9,423 nucleotides of DNA from an uncultured Prevotella sp. (lineage in GTDB: Bacteria; Bacteroidota; Bacteroidia; Bacteroidales; Bacteroidaceae), in assembly GCA_900762125.1 (NCBI GenBank), contig CAAFFL010000265.1, forward strand, positions 1-9,423, in the 5' to 3' direction. A program made the translations under genes and the position numbers. Under the pieces are notes generated by a model. It was given only the letters and a program-made list of their open reading frames with translations, did not search any database and was not told where the DNA came from. Positions 1 to 5,398 of the stretch are shown here, piece by piece; the first letter of the stretch is position 1, and every line of letters begins with the position of its first letter.

Positions 1-816
1 ATAGTGGCACGACATCTTCTCCACGCCATCCTCCTCGATGAACCGTCCAAAGTGGCCGGGACCAATCTTCCCGCCACGGGCCGACAGCACAAGCTTACCG
101 CCGCCCTGCAGCATGTCGCGGCCTACATTGTCGACATACGGTCCCGTCACAGAGCGTGAGCGACCCACGACGATGTTATAGGTGGAGTTGGGACCGTCGC
201 AGCAGGTGCCGTGCGTGGCGAGGAGGTAGTACCATCCGTCGCGGTACATCATCGCCGTGGCCTCGCAGTCGATGGCGATGTTACGGGGCTCGTTGCCCTT
301 CATGCGCTGTCCCGTGGCAGGGTCGAGCTCCACCAGACGGATGAAGCCGAAGTAGGTGCCATAGGTGAGCCACAGGCGGCCGTCGGGCCCCATAAGGAAC
401 GCGGGGTCGATAGCGTCGCAGTCCTCGTCATAGTCGGAGCTCGCCACCTCCACGGGGTCGGAGTATTTGAAGTCGGGCGACGCGGGGTCGAGGGTCTTGT
501 TCTACATCGTCATCACCTTGCTGGCGTGTCCGCCAGCCAGTCCACCGCCGCCGACGGCATAGCTCACGAGGTAGCGGTCACCGATCTTGATGACGTCGGG
601 AGCCACACCGCCGCCGGGCCGCACGCCGCCACCCGTCCAGTGCCAGCCATCGGTGGAGACGAGACCGCCCTCGCCGGTGCCGAAGGTGTAGTATTTCCCG
701 TCGCAGACGGTGATCGTCGACGGGTCGTGGATGAAGGGGGTGCCAATCTGGGCAGAGGCCTTGAAGGGTAAGAGAGTGAAGAGGAGAAGGGGTAGAAGGG
801 ATATATGCTTGTTCAT
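1..816 (-). pseudogene. Secreted GH43 glycoside hydrolase (arabinan endo-1,5-alpha-L-arabinosidase type), partial, interrupted by an in-frame TAG
   Basis: The frame starts at 816 and leaves the window at position 1, giving 272 visible codons. Residues 1-22 form a signal peptide ending in A-S-A before Gln23, so the product would be exported. GH43 enzymes are five-bladed propellers that hydrolyse arabinan or xylan side chains. The catalytic triad is visible: Asp31 in F-I-H-D-P (general base), Asp137 in D-A-I-D-P (pKa modulator) and Glu185 in D-C-E-A (general acid). A G-P-G-H-F-G motif near the partial end is also typical. Codon 105 is TAG where a Trp codon is expected (M-T-M-x-N-K-T-L-D-P). Downstream the frame stays open and family-like for 167 codons, so there is a single lesion. 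The 104-residue product would carry only Asp31 and should be inactive. It sits 10 bases after the gene at 827-1591, probably in one operon. The family call is firm; the exact substrate is inferred. Confidence 0.85.
502..504 (-). other. In-frame amber codon interrupting the GH43 gene
   Basis: On the minus strand the codon is TAG, between Met104 and Asn106 of the GH43 frame. One transition at plus position 503 (t to c) would restore TGG (Trp), which fits the surrounding family pattern. The other visible genes with an end in the window stop with TAA or TGA, and none stops with TAG. Confidence 0.85.
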
Positions 817-826
817 CGTTGCGTAG

Positions 827-1591
827 TTATTCGGTTGTGATGGTAAGGTTCGTGATGGGGTTGCCCTTTGCGTCGAGGAAGCGGACGCAGAGGTCGCTCA
901 GGCCGGGACCATTGATCAGGCCCACGCGGAGGATATTGGGACCTTTCTTCAGGTTGATACGGCGGGACATGCCATCGTCGACGACCATGCGGCGGTCGCC
1001 ATCGAGCAGGAGCACCTCCTCACCGTTGAGCCACCACCGACTTGCACCATTGGAGCCTGCGGCGAGGCGCACGTCACGCATATCCTCTGGCGCATTGACG
1101 ACGGTGACGCCCCAGAAGAGGACGCCGTACTTCGTCTTGTTCAGACCCGAGGCAAAGCGGAATAGTCTTACATTATAGTTCTTGCTGTCCATGGCATGCC
1201 AGGTGACGCGCTGCTTGCCCTCAGCGGTCTTCACGGTGACCTTTTGGCCATCGCGTGGCAGCCCGGCATCGACGCCGGGATACTGCTCGGGCTTGAGGTG
1301 CTCACGGAGATATGACTCCACAAAGACGGTGTTGCTGCGGTTGGGTTTCTTGAACGGCTCGAGCAGCAGCCAGCGGCGGATGAAGCCCTGTGCGTCGGGC
1401 GTCATCGGCGTCGCCATGGCGGGCGTGAAATAATCTGATATAGGTGGGTGCTTGACGTTCTTTGGCTCCACATAGTGGCGCATGGGGAAGGCGGGCGGCT
1501 GCTGTGCCGCAGGCTTTTTGGCTTTCTCTTGTGCCAGCGTCGGCAGGGTGCACACGGCCAGCAGCATGATCAGAATGAATCTTTTGCTCAT
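827..1591 (-). CDS. Secreted protein with jelly-roll-like C-terminus, carbohydrate-utilisation operon partner of GH43
   Basis: This is a 254-residue protein. I chose the ATG at 1591 because it is followed directly by a signal peptide (M-S-K-R, then a hydrophobic run to T-L-A-Q at about residue 21); the frame extends upstream to 1696, but that stretch overlaps the promoter. After a Lys/Pro/Gln-rich linker (about 22-32) comes a segment with F-I-R-R-W-L-L-L-E-P. The C-terminal half has R-W-W-L-N-G-E-E-V and a closing L-K-K-G-P-N-I-L-R-V-G stretch, as in the galactose-binding-like jelly rolls found on Bacteroidota esterases and glycosidases. I see no catalytic motif, so a carbohydrate-binding or accessory role is inference. 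It stops with TAA 10 bases before the GH43 start, so the two genes are probably co-transcribed. It is GC-rich like the GH43 gene and unlike the genes on the plus strand. Confidence 0.7.
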   Translation of the reverse strand: MSKRFILIMLLAVCTLPTLAQEKAKKPAAQQPPAFPMRHYVEPKNVKHPPISDYFTPAMATPMTPDAQGFIRRWLLLEPFKKPNRSNTVFVESYLREHLKPEQYPGVDAGLPRDGQKVTVKTAEGKQRVTWHAMDSKNYNVRLFRFASGLNKTKYGVLFWGVTVVNAPEDMRDVRLAAGSNGASRWWLNGEEVLLLDGDRRMVVDDGMSRRINLKKGPNILRVGLINGPGLSDLCVRFLDAKGNPITNLTITTE

Positions 1592-1629
1592 AGGGTTTAT
1601 AGGGTTATTGGTTATTGACTCGATTGCTG

Positions 1630-1637
1630 CAAAATTA
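1630..1637 (-). promoter_or_regulatory. Bacteroidota-type -7 box for the carbohydrate operon
   Basis: The minus strand reads TAATTTTG, a full match to the TAnnTTTG consensus of the Bacteroidota primary sigma factor. It lies 38 bases before the ATG at 1591, leaving a short leader. I could not find a convincing TTTG -33 element at the usual 19-20 base spacing. Confidence 0.55.
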
Positions 1638-1777
1638 CGCCAATTTCCTATAAACCCGTCTCCGTGGTGTCTCAAATACTTGCTGAGACGTATCATCCTG
1701 TCGCCATGCTCCTCTAGACTTCATCACTTCAAAAAATTTCCCCGTTCCTTGCTTTTCCTAATTTTATGAGCTTTGCC

Positions 1778-1809
1778 CTTGTTTCTTTGCTGATAATTAT
1801 TTATCTTTG
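1778..1809 (+). promoter_or_regulatory. Promoter of the WYL regulator gene
   Basis: TATCTTTG at 1802-1809 matches the TAnnTTTG -7 consensus. CTTG at 1778-1781, 20 bases upstream, is an acceptable -33 element. The leader to the ATG at 1838 would be roughly 20-25 bases. This region does not contain the GTGAA-N7-TTCAC palindrome found at the two downstream promoters. Confidence 0.55.
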
Positions 1810-1837
1810 GACTCAGAATCATAAAATAGTCTGCAAG

Positions 1838-2857
1838 ATGTCTGCCAACAAGAATACATTAGCCCGCTACGACGCCATTGACAAATGTCTGAGTGATGAT
1901 AGCCGAGATTATTTCATCGAGGATCTCATTCGGGCCTGCGTGCTGTCTGTCTATGGAGAGGACCTCCCTGACCAAACGATCACAAAGCGAACCATCTATA
2001 AGGATTTGGTACAGATGGAAACTGTCTATCATGCACCTATAGAACGGGAGAAGGTTGGTCATCGCACAAGGATCTTCTATAGTCGTCCCTTTCACTTCCG
2101 TGACGCGCCCATGACGAAGAAGGAGGCCCGTCTGCTCACAGACACGCTGGGGTTGCTCTCCCGTTTCAAAGGCATGCCCCATTTTGAGTGGGTTGACGAA
2201 GCCATAGCCCGCTTTGAAGAGAATTTTCAGTTGCGTGGGCAACAGGATACAATTGTTGGTTTTGAGCATAACCCATACCTTGTCGGAATGGAATATTTCT
2301 CACCATTGTTCAGGGCCGCAACAGGACATCAAGTGGTTGAGATACGTTATGAGCCTTATGGTAAGGCATTGATAACATTCATTCTTCATCCCTACTATCT
2401 GAAGCAATACAATAATCGTTGGTTTCTTTTCGGTCTCAATGACGAATTGCAGAAAGTTACTAATGTCGCACTGGACAGGGTGAGGGGAGTCAAGACAGTT
2501 ACCAAGACCTTTGTGCCTAATAAGGATATTGACTTTGATGATTATTTTGATGATGTCGTTGGTGTCTCAGGTATTGTTGGGGAAGTAGAGGATGTCTTTC
2601 TAGAGGTGGACAACACCTTGATGCCCTATATAGCTAGCAAGCCTATCCATCCCTCACAGACCATTATGGAACGAGGCGACACATCCACCCGACTTAGGCT
2701 GCGACTCATACCCAATTACGAGCTACGGAGTCTGTTACTCTCGTATGGTCACCGGCTGCATGTTCTTTCGCCGCGGGCTTTGAAAGCAGAGATGGAGGCC
2801 GAAATCCGTGCAATGATGGAAAATATTTGTAAGCGTGAACATCTTTTTCACACTTGA
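1838..2857 (+). CDS. WYL-domain transcriptional regulator
   Basis: This is a 339-residue DNA-binding regulator. Residues 5-70 form a winged-helix-type domain, with T-I-T-K-R-T-I-Y-K-D-L at 47-57 as the likely recognition region. A helical linker follows (about 90-135). The WYL domain covers about 145-225 and contains H-P-Y-Y-L-K-Q-Y and then R-W-F-L-F-G-L at 194-200, where W-F-L replaces W-Y-L. A WCX-like dimerisation domain runs from about 252 to 330. The architecture matches CapW/BrxR-type repressors, which are dimers that bind palindromic operators and control defence loci. The ATG at 1838 is preferred over the upstream in-frame ATG at 1766 because the intervening codons encode a hydrophobic stretch alien to the family and overlap the promoter. 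It is AT-rich compared with the carbohydrate genes. The last codons overlap the operator of the next gene. The function of regulating the downstream defence genes is inference. Confidence 0.85.
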   Translation: MSANKNTLARYDAIDKCLSDDSRDYFIEDLIRACVLSVYGEDLPDQTITKRTIYKDLVQMETVYHAPIEREKVGHRTRIFYSRPFHFRDAPMTKKEARLLTDTLGLLSRFKGMPHFEWVDEAIARFEENFQLRGQQDTIVGFEHNPYLVGMEYFSPLFRAATGHQVVEIRYEPYGKALITFILHPYYLKQYNNRWFLFGLNDELQKVTNVALDRVRGVKTVTKTFVPNKDIDFDDYFDDVVGVSGIVGEVEDVFLEVDNTLMPYIASKPIHPSQTIMERGDTSTRLRLRLIPNYELRSLLLSYGHRLHVLSPRALKAEMEAEIRAMMENICKREHLFHT

Positions 2858-2873
2858 TTTGTAACTTTGCAAC
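2831..2873 (+). repeat. 43-base promoter/operator repeat, copy 1
   Basis: Aligned without gaps to 5341-5383, 35 of 43 positions are identical. Four of the eight differences fall in the spacer of the inverted repeat. The element spans the 3' end of the WYL gene and the promoter of the ATPase gene. Confidence 0.8.
2835..2869 (+). promoter_or_regulatory. Operator palindrome plus -7 box upstream of the ATPase gene
   Basis: A perfect inverted repeat GTGAA-N7-TTCAC occupies 2835-2851. Ten bases later comes the -7 box TAACTTTG at 2862-2869. The centre of the palindrome lies where the -33 element should be, so a dimer bound there would block sigma-factor access. This suggests repression, with the WYL protein encoded just upstream as the first candidate. 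The palindrome overlaps the end of the WYL coding sequence. Confidence 0.65.
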
Positions 2874-2895
2874 TGTAAATACATGTCAACGCTAT

Positions 2896-4290
2896 ATGAA
2901 CAAGTTAGGTTTTAAGAATTTCAGACGGTTCAACGACTTCCCAATCCTTGAGCTAAGGGACGTCAACATCTTGGTTGGAGCCAACAACAGCGGTAAATCG
3001 ACATTCGTGAAGGCTGCAATGCTGGTCATGAATTTCCTGAAGAATGCCAAAGCCGTGAAGGAAGGCGAGCTGCCGAAGTTTCAGTTTGCTGATATTCCCC
3101 ACGTCAACATTGATACGTTCGACCGTGCACTATCAGACACAGCAACGGAACGAACCATCACCTTCAGCGTTGACATCCATGAAGACTGGGACTCCCGCTT
3201 CGATCTGTTTGTACATCGTGATGCCGACAGAGGCGATCGCAGCTACGGCTATGTGGAAAAGATTGTATGCACCTTCATGAATGAGGACATCGATGAAGAC
3301 AAGGACATTATGTTTGTCATCACGTTCGACTTTCAGAATAAGCAGACGATCTTTGATGAGTCAATGGATCGGACGGACACAGAGCCATGGGTCATACCCT
3401 TGCATTGTAAGACCGACAAGACGGACAATCTTATCCTCTCCTTGTTTGATGACCTCATCTCGTACGATGACGATGACAGCAAGTCTGAAGATATGCTGGT
3501 TGTTGACATGCAACGGTCGGGTTTAGCACAGCGGTTGCAGTGGCCCATCGATTACTTCTATGCGCATGCCGCCAGTCAGGCTCCACTGTTCGACACCCGT
3601 AACCTTAACGACATCAATGCCAAGGTCGTTGAGCAGTTCTATAAGATCAGTGGCTACCAGCCTGTGATGAAATTTGTGCGTCAATGGCTGAAAATATTCG
3701 AGATTGGCACCCGTCTCTCTGTAGAGTGCATCGAGGGCACAGCATATAAGGTCAGCATCAAGGATGGCGCTCGCAGGACTAATCTGGGCGACATGGGTAT
3801 GGGCACCATACAGATTGTCATTCTAATGATGCACATTGCGTGCCTCATCAATGCCACCGTGGGCTTCCAAAAGAATCCACGCCGCAATGAGGCGATTATC
3901 TTTATTGAGGAGCCCGAGCAGAACCTCCACCCAGCCTTACAGAGTCGACTGGCCGATTTCTTTCTTGATATTGCTCGCACCTATGGTGGTCGCTACATCA
4001 TTGAGACCCACTCGGAGTATCTCGTCCGTCGGTCGCAGGTGCTTGTCGCAGAGGATAATCGGAACAAGACGCCGAAATCTAACGCCTACAACCACTCTGC
4101 AGATTATCTCGCTGCGATGCCCCATAAGGCGGCGGGGGATGTCTTCTCCGTTTACTACTTCGATGTGGATGGCCCCCGGGCCATGAACTACCGGCGTTCG
4201 GGCCGCTTCGATCAATCGTTCGGTCCTGGTTTCTTTGATGAGGCCGGCAAGTGGAACATGCGTCTCATCGCAATCAGAAAGGGGGAATAA
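2896..4290 (+). CDS. AAA ATPase, DUF3696/OLD-like, probable defence effector subunit
   Basis: This is a 464-residue SMC/ABC-like ATPase. The N-terminus M-N-K-L-G-F-K-N-F-R-R-F is the standard first strand. Walker A is G-A-N-N-S-G-K-S (28-35); a signature-like D-M-G-M-G-T-I-Q is at 299-306; Walker B is I-I-F-I-E-E-P-E-Q-N-L-H-P (334-346) with Glu338/Glu339; E-T-H-S-E-Y-L (370-376) is the switch histidine segment. The tail has Y-Y-F and G-F-F-D-E motifs as in DUF3696 proteins. No TOPRIM nuclease motifs follow, so unlike OLD nucleases it would need a partner. An acidic stretch (about 189-200, D-D-D-D) lies in the middle insertion. The ATG at 2896 is chosen because it sits right before the conserved N-terminus and about 25 bases after the -7 box; an in-frame ATG at 2854 precedes the promoter. 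The stop overlaps the next start by one base, so the two products are probably made together. Confidence 0.85.
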   Translation: MNKLGFKNFRRFNDFPILELRDVNILVGANNSGKSTFVKAAMLVMNFLKNAKAVKEGELPKFQFADIPHVNIDTFDRALSDTATERTITFSVDIHEDWDSRFDLFVHRDADRGDRSYGYVEKIVCTFMNEDIDEDKDIMFVITFDFQNKQTIFDESMDRTDTEPWVIPLHCKTDKTDNLILSLFDDLISYDDDDSKSEDMLVVDMQRSGLAQRLQWPIDYFYAHAASQAPLFDTRNLNDINAKVVEQFYKISGYQPVMKFVRQWLKIFEIGTRLSVECIEGTAYKVSIKDGARRTNLGDMGMGTIQIVILMMHIACLINATVGFQKNPRRNEAIIFIEEPEQNLHPALQSRLADFFLDIARTYGGRYIIETHSEYLVRRSQVLVAEDNRNKTPKSNAYNHSADYLAAMPHKAAGDVFSVYYFDVDGPRAMNYRRSGRFDQSFGPGFFDEAGKWNMRLIAIRKGE

Positions 4291-5348
4291 TGCTAGAGGT
4301 ATATGCTACACAAGAAGCTCTGGAGACTCTGGTGGGCAGTCGTCGCCTGATGCCCCGCTGGGATAAGCTGCTGCGCGTTGATTCATTCGTGAGGATTTAC
4401 GTTGATGCTGACGCTGAGACGCTCAACCAGCTCATGTTGGATAATGACATTGATCTGGAGGAAGATTCCGAGGGAGTGATGAGGAAGATACATTCGAGCA
4501 GAGGGGATGTGGTGCTTAACCACCCTGTATCCATCTATTTCCCAGCTCTCAAAAAGCAGGCAGCTGAGAATATTCAGAATCAGTTTGGGGTGATCTGCCA
4601 GGGAGAAGACAACATTGTTGACGACGACTTGCTTTCAAAAATACACAAGACAGTGCACCTTGGCACCCGCTCTCACGACTGGCGAGAGATATTATCGGTG
4701 CTGAAAAACATGCCTTCCAATGCCCTGCTCATCAACGACCAGTATCTCTTCTCTCGAGGACGGGAAGGTGCTGACGGGAAGATTGCCTTCCCTGGGATGA
4801 GGAATCTCCGGAATATATTAGACGTCCTGTTGCCAGCGACATTCGATGCAAAGACTGCATACCACGTCATCGTGGCGATCAACGCTGAGTGTGTCAAATA
4901 CAATCCTTTTGAAAAGCGTACGTTGAAGAACTGTCCTTTCACGGTGATTTCCAAAATGATTAAAGAAGAGATACGAAGCCTAAGGCACTACAGCACCCCC
5001 ATACAGGTGGAGGTGATGTCAGTTGATACCAGCACAAACAATAAAGAGGAATGCCGGCTGGTACATGACCGATATATCCTGACTAACTATGCCCTCATCG
5101 ATTGCACACATGCCTTTGATGCTTTCGATGACAATGGAGAAGCAACCTACCCTCAAGACGTACATGTGAAGACGATCTTCGGTGAAGGCATTGACGACGA
5201 TTCGGATATGCCTATTGAGACGACGGATGACTACAGGAAGAAGTTCCATAAGTACTCGTTTCGGTCCAGTCCGTATACCATCAATGGTAAACAGGAGCCT
5301 TTCACTGGGATAAAAAACCGACTGATACAAAATAATTCGGAAGAGTGA
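4290..5348 (+). CDS. Uncharacterised ATPase partner protein with H-D-R-Y motif, candidate effector
   Basis: This is a 352-residue protein I do not recognise. Its ATG at 4290 shares a base with the TAA of the ATPase gene (4288-4290), and a G-rich tract at 4280-4285 could serve as ribosome binding site, so translation is probably coupled. It has no signal peptide or membrane segment. Visible landmarks are R-W-D-K-L-L-R-V-D (23-31), L-L-I-N-D-Q-Y-L-F (146-154), N-L-R-N-I-L-D-V-L-L-P (172-182) and H-D-R-Y-I-L-T-N (259-266). The spaced Asp residues and the H-D-R-x-I motif are reminiscent of phospholipase-D-like or MIT_C-like folds, so a nuclease role is possible. This is a resemblance, not a family assignment. 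ATPase-plus-nuclease pairs (Septu, Gabija) are known defence designs, and here the position suggests the same logic. The stop codon lies inside the operator of the next gene. Confidence 0.75.
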   Translation: MLEVYATQEALETLVGSRRLMPRWDKLLRVDSFVRIYVDADAETLNQLMLDNDIDLEEDSEGVMRKIHSSRGDVVLNHPVSIYFPALKKQAAENIQNQFGVICQGEDNIVDDDLLSKIHKTVHLGTRSHDWREILSVLKNMPSNALLINDQYLFSRGREGADGKIAFPGMRNLRNILDVLLPATFDAKTAYHVIVAINAECVKYNPFEKRTLKNCPFTVISKMIKEEIRSLRHYSTPIQVEVMSVDTSTNNKEECRLVHDRYILTNYALIDCTHAFDAFDDNGEATYPQDVHVKTIFGEGIDDDSDMPIETTDDYRKKFHKYSFRSSPYTINGKQEPFTGIKNRLIQNNSEE

Positions 5349-5383
5349 ACATAAAATTCACAGTTGATTCGTAACTTTGCAGC
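5341..5383 (+). repeat. 43-base promoter/operator repeat, copy 2
   Basis: This is the second copy of the element at 2831-2873, with 35 of 43 identical positions. It spans the 3' end of the H-D-R-Y protein gene and ends right before the first possible ATG of the HsdM-like gene. The two copies bracket the ATPase/partner pair. Confidence 0.8.
5345..5379 (+). promoter_or_regulatory. Operator palindrome plus -7 box upstream of the HsdM-like gene
   Basis: GTGAA-N7-TTCAC lies at 5345-5361 and the -7 box TAACTTTG at 5372-5379, with the same 10-base gap as in the copy upstream of the ATPase gene. The spacer (CATAAAA here, CATCTTT there) differs while both arms are kept, as expected of a dimer binding site. 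The expected transcription start lies within a few bases of the ATG at 5384, which matters for choosing the start codon. Confidence 0.65.
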
Positions 5384-5398
5384 ATGAAACAGAACAAG

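Noticed and set aside
211..771. A 186-codon open frame on the plus strand opposite the GH43 gene
   Set aside because: The minus strand encodes clear GH43 motifs with a signal peptide; the plus frame is low-complexity and has no promoter or start context.
1592..1696. Upstream in-frame extension of the secreted protein gene
   Set aside because: The signal peptide starts at 1591 and the -7 box lies within the extension, so it is more likely untranslated.
1766..1837. N-terminal extension of the WYL protein with a hydrophobic stretch that could be read as a membrane anchor
   Set aside because: The -7 box at 1802-1809 lies inside it and the family-like N-terminus begins at the ATG at 1838.
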